A DNA stretch of 64,000 nucleotides. Origin: Actinomadura rudentiformis. Lineage in GTDB: Bacteria > Actinomycetota > Actinomycetes > Streptosporangiales > Streptosporangiaceae. Location: the NCBI RefSeq assembly GCF_008923185.1, contig NZ_WBMT01000003.1, positions 124,001 to 188,000 of the forward strand, read 5' to 3'. Shown here in pieces: positions 54,875 through 63,994 of this stretch. Below the pieces are notes generated by a model. It ran no database searches, was not told the origin of the DNA, and worked only from the letters and a program-made list of their open reading frames with translations. The position numbers were made by a program, and so were the translations under genes. Every line of letters starts with the position of its first letter. Positions within the stretch are counted from its first letter, which is position 1.

Positions 54875-55555
54875 TCAACCACTGATCGGATAAAGGGATC
54901 CGGCGCGGATTTCGCGTAGGAACGGGTCGTCGTCCTCCTGCCAGCACCGTGCCGACCGCACGACGGGATGGACAGGCAGTCCGAGGCGCGCGGCGGCCTC
55001 CTGCGCGGCGTCGAAGGCGCGTGCGTGGGAGAGCTCTCCGATCACAAGAACCTCAACATCCCCGGCAGGATCACCGGCGTCGCCCTCGTAACGTTCAGCC
55101 CAGGCCCCGAATATCAGGACCTCCACGACCCCGGGCAGCCTCGCGAACTCCTCGGCGACGACGGCCCTGGGGCCGAACGTGAGCATCAGCAAGCGCGCGA
55201 GCGGCTCGTACAGCGGCGTCGCCGTGTCGCGCCGCACCACGCGCCCGGCCGTGGTGCGCCGCAGCACCAGCAGCCCCGCGCGGGCGAGCCGGTCGACCTC
55301 GCGCACGACCGAGCCCAGATCGGTGCGAAGCATGACGGCGAGGTCCAGCATGGTCATCTCCCGGTCCGGCCCGAGAAGCAGCCGCGCCAGAAGCTCGCCC
55401 TGCAGCCGCGATCGGAAGATCGGGAGTTGTGGAGGGGCACTCTCCTTCATGTCGCGCATGAAGAGCTGTGCCACGTCAGAGTGAAGGACCGGGCCACGCC
55501 GCCGTCCCGGTCCTCGCCGGAAGTCCGCTGCCGCACACAACTCATTCGAACGCAT
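54875..55555 (-). CDS. winged-HTH protein with degenerate nucleotidyltransferase domain
   Basis: About 226 residues: a winged helix (near 50-110) and a polymerase-beta-like nucleotidyltransferase domain (near 140-215). The core reads LIFGAWAERYEG...DVEVLV where active MNT-type enzymes have GS and DxD, so the second acid is Glu and the serine is Ala. ATG 55555 lies between two TTCGAA sites and has no ribosome-binding site; internal ATGs at 55459 and 55450 are alternatives. Such proteins are small regulators or antitoxin-like factors; the role here is unknown. Confidence 0.65.
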   Translation of the reverse strand: MRSNELCAAADFRRGPGRRRGPVLHSDVAQLFMRDMKESAPPQLPIFRSRLQGELLARLLLGPDREMTMLDLAVMLRTDLGSVVREVDRLARAGLLVLRRTTAGRVVRRDTATPLYEPLARLLMLTFGPRAVVAEEFARLPGVVEVLIFGAWAERYEGDAGDPAGDVEVLVIGELSHARAFDAAQEAAARLGLPVHPVVRSARCWQEDDDPFLREIRAGSLYPISG

Positions 55556-55562
55556 ATTCGAA
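55545..55562. promoter_or_regulatory. paired TTCGAA palindromes at the HTH-nucleotidyltransferase start
   Basis: TTCGAA occurs at 55545-55550 and 55557-55562, 12 bp apart, on both sides of the ATG. Candidate autoregulatory operator. Confidence 0.45.
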
Positions 55563-55584
55563 ACTGTACGGTGCGGGTCTGACA

Positions 55585-55614
55585 GAACGTGTCAGCGGCG
55601 AACGTGTCAGCGGC
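55585..55614. repeat. 15-bp tandem duplication over the amidase stop codon
   Basis: GAACGTGTCAGCGGC is present at 55585-55599 and 55600-55614. The amidase TGA (minus strand) is in the second copy. Confidence 0.85.
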
Positions 55615-56410
55615 GGAGGTAGACCCCCAGGCCGACCGCGAGGCGTTGCGCCGCCTTCTGCCGCCATGCGGCGCTCTTCAGCCTCGACGCATCCGTTCGG
55701 TTGCGCATGTTGCCGCATTCGATGAAGACCTTGGGCACCTTCGACATGTTGAGCCCGCCGAGGTCCGTTCGTACGTCGAGCCCGTCACCACCGACGTAGT
55801 TCGCGTACGGCTGCACCTTGCGGAACGCCGCGCGCACGTCGTACCCGAGCCGCTTGGACGGCTTCACGATCGGCCCGGTGTAGCCCTTCACGTATCCAGG
55901 CAGGATCACGTGGAAGCCCCGCCGCGACGACGGCGCGCCGTCGGCATGGATGGAGATCGCCGCGTGGGCGCGCAGCCGGTTGGCGATCGCGGCCCGCTCG
56001 TTGATGCACGGGCCGACGCCGCGGTTGTTCGGCCGCGTCAGCCGCACCGTCGCCCCCTGCGCGCGCAGGATCTTGGCCAGCCGCTGGGCCATGTCGAAGG
56101 TGAATGCGTGCTCGGCATAGCCTGAACTGGTCGCCGTGCCCGTCGTGTCACACGCCTTCTTCTTCGGCCCCGCCGGCACCTTCCGGTTGATCACCTTCGG
56201 GTACTTGTAGTTGAGCCCGTTGTGCCCCGGATCGATCACGATCACCTTGCCGGCGAGCGGCCGGGGCTTCGCCGCGACCGGCTGGGCCTTGGCCGCGGCC
56301 GGGCGGGCGTCCGACGACGCGGCCCCCACGTTCAGCCCCACCAGGACCACACCCGTGGTCGCGACCACGACCGCGACCGTTCCGGTTCCCACGATCCGTC
56401 GAGTCAACAT
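55607..56410 (-). CDS. exported N-acetylmuramoyl-L-alanine amidase (Amidase_3)
   Basis: A 267-residue protein with a signal or anchor helix (about 5-28), a Pro/Ala linker and an Amidase_3 domain: IDPGHNG (zinc His), GYAEH (zinc Glu), SIHADG (zinc His) and IECGNMRN (catalytic Glu). It cleaves the glycan-peptide bond of peptidoglycan. No good ribosome-binding site precedes ATG 56410. Confidence 0.9.
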   Translation of the reverse strand: MLTRRIVGTGTVAVVVATTGVVLVGLNVGAASSDARPAAAKAQPVAAKPRPLAGKVIVIDPGHNGLNYKYPKVINRKVPAGPKKKACDTTGTATSSGYAEHAFTFDMAQRLAKILRAQGATVRLTRPNNRGVGPCINERAAIANRLRAHAAISIHADGAPSSRRGFHVILPGYVKGYTGPIVKPSKRLGYDVRAAFRKVQPYANYVGGDGLDVRTDLGGLNMSKVPKVFIECGNMRNRTDASRLKSAAWRQKAAQRLAVGLGVYLRR

Positions 56411-56495
56411 GATCAAGGACGGTATCGCCCTTCGCCGCCCCTCGCCCTCCCCTGACCGCAAGAGGACGCAAAGACAAGCCCCATCGCGAAAGGAA

Positions 56496-56528
56496 AGGGC
56501 CCGTACCGAACGGGTCGGTACGGGCCCT
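56496..56528 (-). terminator. strong terminator downstream of clpC
   Basis: A perfect 14-bp stem (56496-56509 with 56515-56528) and five-base loop, 17 bp beyond the clpC stop. No T-tract. Confidence 0.8.
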
Positions 56529-56544
56529 GCCTCAGGACTTCGGG

Positions 56545-59058
56545 TCAGTCCTTGTTGAAGTTGACCGCGCCCTCGATGGGCGGCGGGCTGTCCGGCACGC
56601 CGGTCGGCTTGGTCATGCCCTTGAACGTGAACTTGGCTTCCTCGCCGGAGCCCTCGGTGCCGACGATCACGATCTGGCCGGCCTTGAGCTCGTTGTAGAG
56701 GATCTTCTCGGACAGGTTGTCCTCGATCTCCCGCTGGATGGTCCGGCGCAGCGGCCGGGCGCCCAGGACGGGGTCGTAACCCCGCTCGGCCAGCAGATCC
56801 TTGGCCTCCTGCTTGAGCTCCAGGCCCATGTCCCGGTCCTTCAGCCGCTCGTCGACCTTGGCGATCATGAGATCCACGATCTCGATGATCTCCTTCGGCG
56901 TGAGCTGGTGGAAGACCACCGTGTCGTCGACACGGTTGAGGAACTCGGGCCGGAAGTGCTGCTTGAGCTCCTCGGAGACCTTGGCCTTCATCCGCTCGTA
57001 CGAGCCCTGGTCGTCGTTCGAACGGGCGAAGCCCATCGAGACGCCCTTGGAGATGTCCTTGGAACCGAGGTTCGTCGTCATGATGATGACGGTGTTCTTG
57101 AAGTCCACGACCCGGCCCTGGGCGTCGGTCAGGCGACCGTCCTCCAGGATCTGCAACAGCGAGTTGAAGATGTCCGGGTGGGCCTTCTCGATCTCGTCGA
57201 ACAGCACGACCGAGAAAGGCTTGCGGCGCACCTTCTCGGTGAGCTGGCCGCCTTCCTCGTAGCCGACATATCCGGGCGGCGACCCGAACAGACGCGAGAC
57301 GGTGTGCTTCTCCATGAACTCGCTCATGTCGAGCTGGATGAGCGCGTCCTCGTCACCGAAGAGGAACTCGGCGAGCGTCTTGGAAAGCTCGGTCTTTCCG
57401 ACGCCGGACGGGCCGGCGAAGATGAACGAGCCACCGGGACGCTTGGGGTCCTTCAGACCGGCGCGGGTACGCCGAATGGACTGCGAGAGCGCCCTGATGG
57501 CGTCCTCCTGGCCGATGACCCGCTTGTGCAGCTCGTCCTCCATGCGGAGCAGCCGCGTGGTCTCCTCCTCGGTGAGCTTGAAGACCGGAATGCCGGTCGC
57601 GGTGGCGAGGACTTCGGCGATCAGTTCCTCGGTCACCTCGGCGACGACGTCCATGTCGCCGGCCTTCCATTCCTTCTCCCGCTGCGCCTTCTGGCCGAGA
57701 AGCTGCTTTTCGGAGTCACGGAGCGCGGCGGCCTTCTCGAAGTCCTGCGCGTCGATCGCGGACTCCTTCTCGCGCCGCACGTCGGCGATCTTCTCGTCGT
57801 ACTCGCGCAGGTCCGGCGGCGCGGTCATCCGGCGGATGCGCATCCGCGAACCGGCCTCGTCGATGAGGTCGATCGCCTTGTCCGGCAGGAACCGGTCGCT
57901 GATGTAGCGGTCGGCCAGCTGCGCGGCCGCGACCAGGGCGCTGTCGGTGATCGAGACGCGGTGGTGCGCCTCGTACCGGTCCCGCAGGCCCTTGAGAATC
58001 TCGATGGTGTGGCTGAGCGAGGGCTCGGCGACCTGGATCGGCTGGAAGCGGCGCTCCAGCGCGGCGTCCTTCTCCAGGTGCTTGCGGTACTCGTCCAGCG
58101 TGGTCGCCCCGATGGTCTGCAGCTCACCGCGGGCCAGCATCGGCTTGAGGATGCTGGCGGCGTCGATCGCGCCCTCGGCGGCGCCCGCCCCGACGAGCGT
58201 GTGCAGCTCGTCGATGAACAGGATGATGTCGCCGCGCGTGCGGATCTCCTTGAGGACCTTCTTCAGGCGTTCCTCGAAGTCACCGCGGTAGCGGGAGCCA
58301 GCGACCAGCGCGCCCAGGTCGAGCGTGTACAGCTGCTTGTCCTTGAGCGTCTCGGGCACCTCGCCCTTGACGATCTTCTGGGCGAGCCCCTCGACGACGG
58401 CGGTCTTGCCGACGCCCGGCTCGCCGACCAGGACGGGGTTGTTCTTGGTACGGCGGGACAGCACCTGCATGACCCGCTCGATCTCCTTGTCCCGGCCGAT
58501 CACCGGGTCGAGCTTGCCCTCCCGCGCGGCCTGGGTCAGGTTGCGCCCGAACTGGTCCAGCACAAGGGAGGTGGACGGCGCCGACTCGGTCGGCCCGCCG
58601 GAGGCCGCAGGCTCCTTGCCCTGGTAGCCGTGCAGCAACTGGATCACCTGCTGGCGGACCCGGTTGAGGTCAGCGCCGAGCTTGACCAGGACCTGGGCGG
58701 CGACGCCCTCGCCCTCACGGATCAACCCAAGCAGGATGTGCTCAGTGCCGATGTAGTTGTGGCCCAGCTGCAATGCCTCACGCAGTGACAGCTCAAGGAC
58801 CTTCTTGGCACGCGGAGTGAACGGGATGTGGCCCGACGGCGCCTGCTGTCCCTGGCCGATGATCTCCTCGACCTGCTGGCGCACCGCCTCGAGGCTGATC
58901 CCCAGGCTCTCCAAAGCCTTGGCAGCGACACCCTCACCCTCGTGGATCAGACCCAGGAGGATGTGCTCGGTGCCGATGTAGTTGTGGTTGAGCATCCTGG
59001 CTTCTTCCTGAGCCAGAACGACAACCCGCCGCGCGCGGTCGGTAAACCTCTCGAACAT
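56545..59058 (-). CDS. clpC: Clp protease ATP-binding subunit ClpC
   Basis: An 837-residue AAA+ unfoldase: two N-terminal Clp_N repeats, D1 with GEPGVGKTA and [11 protein letters not shown], a UVR/M-domain region ([15 protein letters not shown]), and D2 with GPSGVGKTE and [13 protein letters not shown]. It feeds substrates to ClpP. ATG 59058 is chosen for GAGGAG upstream; the ATG five codons earlier is less likely. ClgR-like boxes lie upstream. Confidence 0.97.
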   Translation of the reverse strand: MFERFTDRARRVVVLAQEEARMLNHNYIGTEHILLGLIHEGEGVAAKALESLGISLEAVRQQVEEIIGQGQQAPSGHIPFTPRAKKVLELSLREALQLGHNYIGTEHILLGLIREGEGVAAQVLVKLGADLNRVRQQVIQLLHGYQGKEPAASGGPTESAPSTSLVLDQFGRNLTQAAREGKLDPVIGRDKEIERVMQVLSRRTKNNPVLVGEPGVGKTAVVEGLAQKIVKGEVPETLKDKQLYTLDLGALVAGSRYRGDFEERLKKVLKEIRTRGDIILFIDELHTLVGAGAAEGAIDAASILKPMLARGELQTIGATTLDEYRKHLEKDAALERRFQPIQVAEPSLSHTIEILKGLRDRYEAHHRVSITDSALVAAAQLADRYISDRFLPDKAIDLIDEAGSRMRIRRMTAPPDLREYDEKIADVRREKESAIDAQDFEKAAALRDSEKQLLGQKAQREKEWKAGDMDVVAEVTEELIAEVLATATGIPVFKLTEEETTRLLRMEDELHKRVIGQEDAIRALSQSIRRTRAGLKDPKRPGGSFIFAGPSGVGKTELSKTLAEFLFGDEDALIQLDMSEFMEKHTVSRLFGSPPGYVGYEEGGQLTEKVRRKPFSVVLFDEIEKAHPDIFNSLLQILEDGRLTDAQGRVVDFKNTVIIMTTNLGSKDISKGVSMGFARSNDDQGSYERMKAKVSEELKQHFRPEFLNRVDDTVVFHQLTPKEIIEIVDLMIAKVDERLKDRDMGLELKQEAKDLLAERGYDPVLGARPLRRTIQREIEDNLSEKILYNELKAGQIVIVGTEGSGEEAKFTFKGMTKPTGVPDSPPPIEGAVNFNKD

Positions 59059-59089
59059 CTCGTCGCTCCTCACAGAGCGGTTGGGCAGA

Positions 59090-59107
59090 GTCCGGAACGT
59101 CCGGAAC
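59090..59107. repeat. 9-bp direct repeat just upstream of clpC
   Basis: GTCCGGAAC occurs twice head to tail (59090-59098, 59099-59107), 32-49 bp before the clpC start. It could be a regulatory half-site pair or another micro-duplication. Confidence 0.5.
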
Positions 59108-59232
59108 TGTCCTTCCGCATGCTAGCCCGCCCCGAGGAGGCCAACCCGGTGCACTCCCACCAGGAGACGTTCCCCAGCTAAGCGCTGTTCATCCTCATCC
59201 AACTACCCCACCGGTGCGTCATGTTCCCGCTA

Positions 59233-59246
59233 CGCCGCAAGCGAAC
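59233..59246 (-). promoter_or_regulatory. ClgR-like box 1 upstream of clpC
   Basis: On the minus strand it reads GTTCGC-TTGCG-GCG, matching the CGC-N5-GCG core of actinobacterial ClgR sites, about 175 bp before the clpC ATG. It is within a 20-bp sequence repeated at 59356-59375. Confidence 0.55.
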
Positions 59247-59360
59247 GGGGCTTTTCAGCAGGTCGTTCACGGCAAGGGGGTTGTTCATGCCGTACAGGGA
59301 CGGATTAGCCGAATGAGGGCTGTCTACCTCCTCGGGGGCGACGCAACCCACAGAACGCTA

Positions 59361-59374
59361 CGCCACAAGCGAAC
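59361..59374 (-). promoter_or_regulatory. ClgR-like box 2 upstream of clpC
   Basis: GTTCGC-TTGTG-GCG on the minus strand, one base different from box 1, in the second copy of the 20-bp repeat (59228-59247 and 59356-59375). The box is about 300 bp from the clpC start. Confidence 0.5.
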
Positions 59375-59412
59375 GCCCCGCCCCCTGTCAAGGCGAGCGG
59401 CCTCAAAGCGAA

Positions 59413-59439
59413 CGGCCCGTCCCTTCTCGGGACGGGCCG
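59413..59439 (-). terminator. terminator between lsr2 and clpC
   Basis: A perfect 11-bp stem (59413-59423 with 59429-59439) and five-base loop, 16 bp after the lsr2 stop. Confidence 0.8.
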
Positions 59440-59454
59440 CCGAAGCGAGGTGGG

Positions 59455-59775
59455 TCAGTGAGCCGCCTCGTACTGCTCGACCACGTTCTGCGGGATACGG
59501 CCACGCTCGTTGACCTTGATGCCGCGCTGCTTGGCCCAGGCGCGGATGTCGGCACTCCGCTCGCGGCTGGACGCGCCACGCGGACGGCGCCGACGAACGG
59601 TGCCGGCCTTACGCGACTTCTCCACGAACGGCTGCAGAGAATCCCGCAGCTTCTTTGCGTTGGCGCTACTGAGATCGATCTCGTAGGAGGCGCCGTCGAG
59701 CGAGAACGCCACGGTCTCGTCCGCCTCGCCACCGTCGAGGTCGTCGACGAGAAGCACCTGAACCTTCTGTGCCAT
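59455..59775 (-). CDS. lsr2: nucleoid-associated protein Lsr2
   Basis: A 106-residue Lsr2: N-terminal oligomerisation domain (MAQKVQVLLVDDLDGGEADE), a basic linker (RRRRPRG) and the C-terminal DNA-binding fold with the AT-hook-like RGR in NERGRIPQ. It silences AT-rich and acquired DNA. AAAGG lies about ten bases before ATG 59775. A promoter is visible upstream. Confidence 0.96.
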   Translation of the reverse strand: MAQKVQVLLVDDLDGGEADETVAFSLDGASYEIDLSSANAKKLRDSLQPFVEKSRKAGTVRRRRPRGASSRERSADIRAWAKQRGIKVNERGRIPQNVVEQYEAAH

Positions 59776-59820
59776 GGGGACAGACCTTTCAGCTGGAGCA
59801 AACTGCATTCGGTTGACAAA

Positions 59821-59848
59821 GATATACCGCGACGTTGGCCGATGACAA
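59821..59848 (-). promoter_or_regulatory. candidate lsr2 promoter
   Basis: On the minus strand TTGTCA (59848-59843), 16 bp, and TATATC (59826-59821) lie about 45 bp before the lsr2 ATG, in the most AT-rich stretch of the region. Confidence 0.5.
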
Positions 59849-60397
59849 TTCAACACTCACGATGAAGTTTCCTTCCCTGGCGGTAACTCCACGTAATCAT
59901 GGTCACCGAATCAGCCATCCACCGGATAGGCAGTGGCTGACACCAGGGCCGCCGGACCACGGGTGCATGAATTGTCCGGGCGCGGCACACGGGATGATTT
60001 CGGGGTGACGGGGGTCACCATCAGCCACCTGACCTGGGCCATCGATCTTGCATTCACGCGCGACCGGCTTTCCCGGGACCGTGCAACCGGGAGAGAAATA
60101 CGCCCGGCGGCACCTTAACGGACGCGGCAACACCGATCCCGGAGCCATCGTTTAACCCCCACGTAACGGTACTAACCGCCGCCGCCGCCGACCGAATGGA
60201 CCTCTGCCGCGGTCACCCGGAGGTGATCACGACCGTCCACCTCGATGTCGATAGATTCCGCTCCTGACGATCTCGACGAAATCCGTTGCCATCCGCCCAC
60301 GCAAGCGCGGTAGCCGCACCTGGACGGCATACCTATATCAGCGGAAAAGTCCTCAATACCGTCACACCGTCGCAGGCACGCCTCGTACCAGCCGACG
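59849..60397. other. intergenic region between lsr2 promoter and first RDD gene
   Basis: About 550 bp without a supported gene. Short open frames exist on both strands but have neither ribosome-binding sites nor recognisable sequence. No clear terminator for the RDD gene was seen. Confidence 0.45.
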
Positions 60398-61321
60398 TCA
60401 GCGGCCGTACCCCGTGCGCTTGGAGCGTTTGACCACGACCGTCCCCGCAAGACGGTCGTGAAGCGCCTGCCGTTGCGAGCCCTCATACATTGCCGCCACG
60501 TTCGCGACCCAGAAGAGGCCCGCCAGAACGCCCAGGATCGCCACCGGGCGCAGTGCGATCGGCGCCGAGTACACCGCCGCACGCGGCAAGGCGCGCCACA
60601 CGCCCGGTTTGCCGGAATTCATTCGGACGACCTGGATGCCCGCGAAGCGCTTGCCGATCGTGCGCCCCCACACGGCGAGCTGAAGCCACTCATAAAGAAA
60701 GAGGACGCCAGCAACGGCTGGCGGCAAGACGAGGTCGGTCTCCCGCCCGGGGAAGACCTCCCGAACGACCATCGCGACAGGCAACCCGACCACGAGCGTG
60801 TCGACGATGCGGGCCAGCAATCTCTGCCCTGGCTCAGCAAGCTCCATCGCCGCGCTTGAAGGAACAGAGCTTGGAACGGGGCTTGGAACGGGGCTTGGAA
60901 CGGAGGCCGCCCGTTCCCTGGAAACCGCCGCGCCAATACCGGCTGCCGCGACCCTCGGTGGAACGCCCGAAACGCCCCCAGATCTCCCAACCAGATAATC
61001 GCCAGGGCGAGACTTGGAGGAGCCGGCGTATTCACCGGCCAAGCGCCCTGAAACAGCCCACGGAACCGCCATGCCAGGCCTCTGGCTGCCGCCCGGGGGG
61101 CCGCCTAGGGGCCTGCCAAGAGATCCACCGGCCACGGGCTCTTCGGTCCCGAAGGCCTCCATAGAGCCGCGAGCCTCATCCTCAGGCGACTCTGAGACCA
61201 AAGCTGGGGCGTCCCCAGCGGTCCCAGGCGTCTCTTCTCCGGGCGAGCCGGTCGGCTCGGCTGTGGCGGATCCAGGCGGCGGCGCAGCGGGATCCGGGGT
61301 GGGGGGTTCGGACATGGACAC
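60398..61321 (-). CDS. RDD-family membrane protein 1
   Basis: A 307-residue protein with a long Pro/Ser/Gly-rich cytoplasmic N-terminus (including a short VPSP-type repeat near 140-155) and an RDD domain (LLARIVDTLVVG, WGRTIGKRFAGI, LHDRLAGTVVV) with three or four TM helices. RDD proteins can be transporters or membrane adaptors. It follows a paralogue on the same strand, 12 bp apart. Confidence 0.85.
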   Translation of the reverse strand: MSMSEPPTPDPAAPPPGSATAEPTGSPGEETPGTAGDAPALVSESPEDEARGSMEAFGTEEPVAGGSLGRPLGGPPGGSQRPGMAVPWAVSGRLAGEYAGSSKSRPGDYLVGRSGGVSGVPPRVAAAGIGAAVSRERAASVPSPVPSPVPSSVPSSAAMELAEPGQRLLARIVDTLVVGLPVAMVVREVFPGRETDLVLPPAVAGVLFLYEWLQLAVWGRTIGKRFAGIQVVRMNSGKPGVWRALPRAAVYSAPIALRPVAILGVLAGLFWVANVAAMYEGSQRQALHDRLAGTVVVKRSKRTGYGR

Positions 61322-61333
61322 CGTGCCGCGCCG

Positions 61334-62116
61334 TCAGACCTCGTACTCGGCGGTCTCGTCGTACTCCGCGTACTGCCCGCGTTCGTCGATGACGATCGTG
61401 CCCGCCATGCGGTCGTGCAGGGACTGGTGCAGCGGCTGGTCCCAGATCGCCCACAGGTAGGCCATCAGGGCGCCGGCCCAGACGAGCAGCATGCCGTACG
61501 CGAGGTAGTCCCAGATCATGACCGCGAGCGCCAGGAAGACGAAGACGCCGATCTGGTAGGCGACGTTGTTGATGGCCGAGCGCCAGAACGCCTGGTAGGT
61601 CGTGAGGGCCTCGCCCGCGGGGCTCACCTGGACCACCCCCAGCCCGAGGACGCGCTTTCCGATCGTCCGTCCCCACATGGCCAGCTGGACCGCCTCATAG
61701 ATGAAAGGCAGCACCGACAGCACGGTGAAGAGCGTGAAGAGGATCGGCCAGTTCCAGATGCCGCCTTCGGTGTTGGCCTTGTCGCCGGCCGTGTCGAGGC
61801 CGATCACCCCCAGCGTGATCGGCAGCACCAGGGCGAAGCCGAAGGTCGCCACGAGAGCGTTGTCGATGAGGCGGGCGCCCGCTCGCCTCATGATCGGCGC
61901 GAGCGGGAGATCGGCCGCCGCGGCCGTGTCGTCGTGGTACGGCTGGGAGCCCTGCCACTGCTGCTGAGGTGGGGATTGACCACCCTGCCACTGCTGCTGG
62001 GGCGGGGGCTGGCCGCCCTGCCACTGCTGCTGAGGGGGCATCTGTCCGCCCTGCCAGTGCTGCCCAGGGCCCGACTGCGGGTACGGCGGCCTCCCGCGAT
62101 AAGGGGATTCACTCAT
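61334..62116 (-). CDS. RDD-family membrane protein 2 with glutamine-rich repeats
   Basis: A 260-residue protein. The N-terminus has three PPQQQWQG repeats, encoded by 30-bp tandem units around 61950-62050. The RDD domain has RRAGARLIDNALVATF, WGRTIGKRVLGLG and LHDRMAGTIVI. Its start is three bases before the acetyltransferase stop, so the two are probably co-transcribed. Confidence 0.88.
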   Translation of the reverse strand: MSESPYRGRPPYPQSGPGQHWQGGQMPPQQQWQGGQPPPQQQWQGGQSPPQQQWQGSQPYHDDTAAAADLPLAPIMRRAGARLIDNALVATFGFALVLPITLGVIGLDTAGDKANTEGGIWNWPILFTLFTVLSVLPFIYEAVQLAMWGRTIGKRVLGLGVVQVSPAGEALTTYQAFWRSAINNVAYQIGVFVFLALAVMIWDYLAYGMLLVWAGALMAYLWAIWDQPLHQSLHDRMAGTIVIDERGQYAEYDETAEYEV

Positions 62117-62119
62117 CGG

Positions 62120-62635
62120 TCAGTCCTCCAGGCGAAGCAACATCCGGGTATTTCCCAACGTATTCGGCTTGACCCGGTCAAGGTCCAGGAACTCGGCCAC
62201 GCCGTCGTCATACGAACGAAGAAGTTCCTCATACACCTCGGGTGAGACCGGTGTGCCCAAGATCGGCTGAAACCCGTGGCGAGCGAAGAAGTCCACCTCG
62301 AAGGTAAGACAGAACACCCGTTCCACGCCGAGTTCCCGGGCGGTCTGAAGGAGTTTGCTGACGATGCGGTGCCCGATGCCCCGCCCGCCATGTCCCTTCT
62401 CCACCGCGACCGAACGGACCTCGGCCAGGTCCTCCCACATCACATGCAGCGCGCCGCATCCCACGATCCGCGGCTCTCCCTGCCGGTCCTCGGCGACCCA
62501 GAACTCCTGGACGTCCTCGTACAAGGTCACCGTGGTCTTCCTGAGCAGACGCCGCCCCGGACCGGAGTACAAATCGACCAGCCGACGGATCTCCTGCACA
62601 TCGGCGGTACGAGCTCGCCGGATCACTACTTCCAC
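62120..62635 (-). CDS. argA: amino-acid N-acetyltransferase (short ArgA-like GNAT)
   Basis: A 171-residue GNAT protein with VRSVAVEKGHGGRGIGHRIV as the acetyl-CoA loop, followed by VFCLTFEVDFFARHGF, which matches the short actinobacterial N-acetylglutamate synthase rather than the kinase-fused form. It should acetylate glutamate for arginine synthesis. GTG 62635 gives the usual length. No arginine genes are adjacent. Confidence 0.82.
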   Translation of the reverse strand: MEVVIRRARTADVQEIRRLVDLYSGPGRRLLRKTTVTLYEDVQEFWVAEDRQGEPRIVGCGALHVMWEDLAEVRSVAVEKGHGGRGIGHRIVSKLLQTARELGVERVFCLTFEVDFFARHGFQPILGTPVSPEVYEELLRSYDDGVAEFLDLDRVKPNTLGNTRMLLRLED

Positions 62636-62799
62636 AAACAGACGACATTATCGAACGTGCGCCCTTTACCGGTGGTGGATCCCCCCTTACGGTAAGTAGT
62701 GACGCGGGTGTCTAGACAAAAAAGACCACACCCCTGGCCCGTCGGTGACGAGAAGCACACTGACACGGGGTGACGCACCCGCGATTTCGCATGTTCTGG

Positions 62800-62828
62800 T
62801 TGGCATCGAGGTCCGACTCCGTTAGTCT
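62800..62828 (+). promoter_or_regulatory. candidate promoter of the riboswitch-NlpC/P60 unit
   Basis: TTGGCA (62800-62805), a 17-bp spacer and TAGTCT (62823-62828) predict a start near 62835, about 22 bases before the riboswitch. Confidence 0.55.
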
Positions 62829-62856
62829 CCTGCGCTGACATCGGCCACTGGCCGAA

Positions 62857-63013
62857 CCGCCGAATCCACGGCCGCAAACCAGCGTTCCGAGGAGCCGGGA
62901 ACCCACTTTGGATGGTTTGGGGGGATCGCCCTCCGATCCCGCCTGGGGTGAATCCGCGCGCGAACGCGGAAGGGCTGCTCCGGCCCCAACCCGTCAGCTA
63001 ACTCGGTAGGCGG
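62857..63013 (+). ncRNA. c-di-AMP riboswitch (ydaO-yuaA leader)
   Basis: The leader shows the conserved ydaO blocks in order: CCGCCGAATCC at the 5' end, GGGGTGAATC in the middle, and AACCCGTCAGCTAACTCGGTAGGCGG at the 3' end (split here as CCGTCAGCTAAC and GGTAGGCGG). The 5' CCGCC (62857-62861) pairs with the 3' GGCGG (63009-63013) to close the element. Such elements switch off wall-hydrolase genes when c-di-AMP binds. The downstream ribosome-binding site is a few bases after it. Confidence 0.92.
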
Positions 63014-63031
63014 ACGAGGAGAGGAGATTGA

Positions 63032-63994
63032 GTGGAGCCATTGCGGCCTGCATCCTTTTCGCGCCGCCTTTCGTGGGCCGTCGCCCTCACGGGCGCGCTG
63101 ATCGTCACGGCCACTCCCGCGCACGCCGACCCCGAGCCGTCCACGAAGGAGCTCAGGACCCAGGCGTACAAGCTCGCCGACCAGCTCGAGCAGCTGACCG
63201 AGCAGTACAACGGCCTCAAGGTGAAGCTCCAGCAGTCCCAGCGCGCCGCGAAGGTCGCCACCGACAACGCCAAGCGCCAGGAGAAGTCACTCGAAGGCGT
63301 CCGCGAGAAGGTCGGCAGCCTGGCCGCCACCAGCTACATGCAGGGTGGCGCTGACCCGACGGTCTCCTTCGTCGCCTCCCAGGACCCCCAACGCCTCCTC
63401 GACCAGGCCGCGACCCTGCACTTCTTCGCGACCCAGGACGGCACCCGCGTCCAGGGCCTCATGCAAGCCATGCAGGCCGCTCAGCGCGCGCGCAAGTCCG
63501 CCGAGGAACGCGCCAAGCAGGTCTCCCAGCTCCGAGCCCAGCTCGAAACCCAGCGCGAGAAGGTCACCTCTCTCTACGAGAAGGTCCGCGGCCGCCTGGT
63601 CAAGAAGGACCCCACCCAGCTCGCCAAGCTTCCCGTCGTGGGCAGCGGCAAGGCCGCTCAAGCCCTCCGCTACGCGATGAGCAAGATCGGCCGCCCCTAT
63701 GTCTGGGGCGCCGCCGGCCCCTCCACCTTCGACTGCTCCGGCCTCACGATGTGGGCGTACAAGCAGGTGGGCATCAGCCTCCCCCACTACACCGGCAGCC
63801 AGTGGAACGCAGGCACCCATATCTCCCGCAGCCAGCTCCAGCCGGGCGACCTGGTCTTCTTCCACGGCGACCTGCACCACATGGGCATGTACGTGGGCGA
63901 CGGCAAGTTCCTCCACGCCCCGCAGACCGGCGACGTGGTCAAGATCTCCCCCCTGGCAGGACGTCCCTACGCCGGCGCCGTCCGAGTGGCTTGA
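63032..63994 (+). CDS. secreted NlpC/P60 peptidoglycan endopeptidase
   Basis: A 320-residue exported enzyme: signal peptide ending PAHA (about 1-32), a coiled-coil region (about 40-200), then NlpC/P60 with catalytic Cys in FDCSGLTMW, His in HHMGMYVG and a third polar residue in HAPQ. It is the RipA/RpfA-type class that actinomycetes control by ydaO. GTG 63032 follows GAGGAGAGGAG. Confidence 0.95.
   Translation: MEPLRPASFSRRLSWAVALTGALIVTATPAHADPEPSTKELRTQAYKLADQLEQLTEQYNGLKVKLQQSQRAAKVATDNAKRQEKSLEGVREKVGSLAATSYMQGGADPTVSFVASQDPQRLLDQAATLHFFATQDGTRVQGLMQAMQAAQRARKSAEERAKQVSQLRAQLETQREKVTSLYEKVRGRLVKKDPTQLAKLPVVGSGKAAQALRYAMSKIGRPYVWGAAGPSTFDCSGLTMWAYKQVGISLPHYTGSQWNAGTHISRSQLQPGDLVFFHGDLHHMGMYVGDGKFLHAPQTGDVVKISPLAGRPYAGAVRVA

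Noticed and set aside
56908-58788. A 626-codon open frame opposite clpC
   Set aside because: Antisense artefact of GC-rich third positions in clpC; no start signal or family resemblance.
59933-60148. Small open frames on both strands upstream of lsr2
   Set aside because: No ribosome-binding site, no recognisable composition, and they overlap each other.
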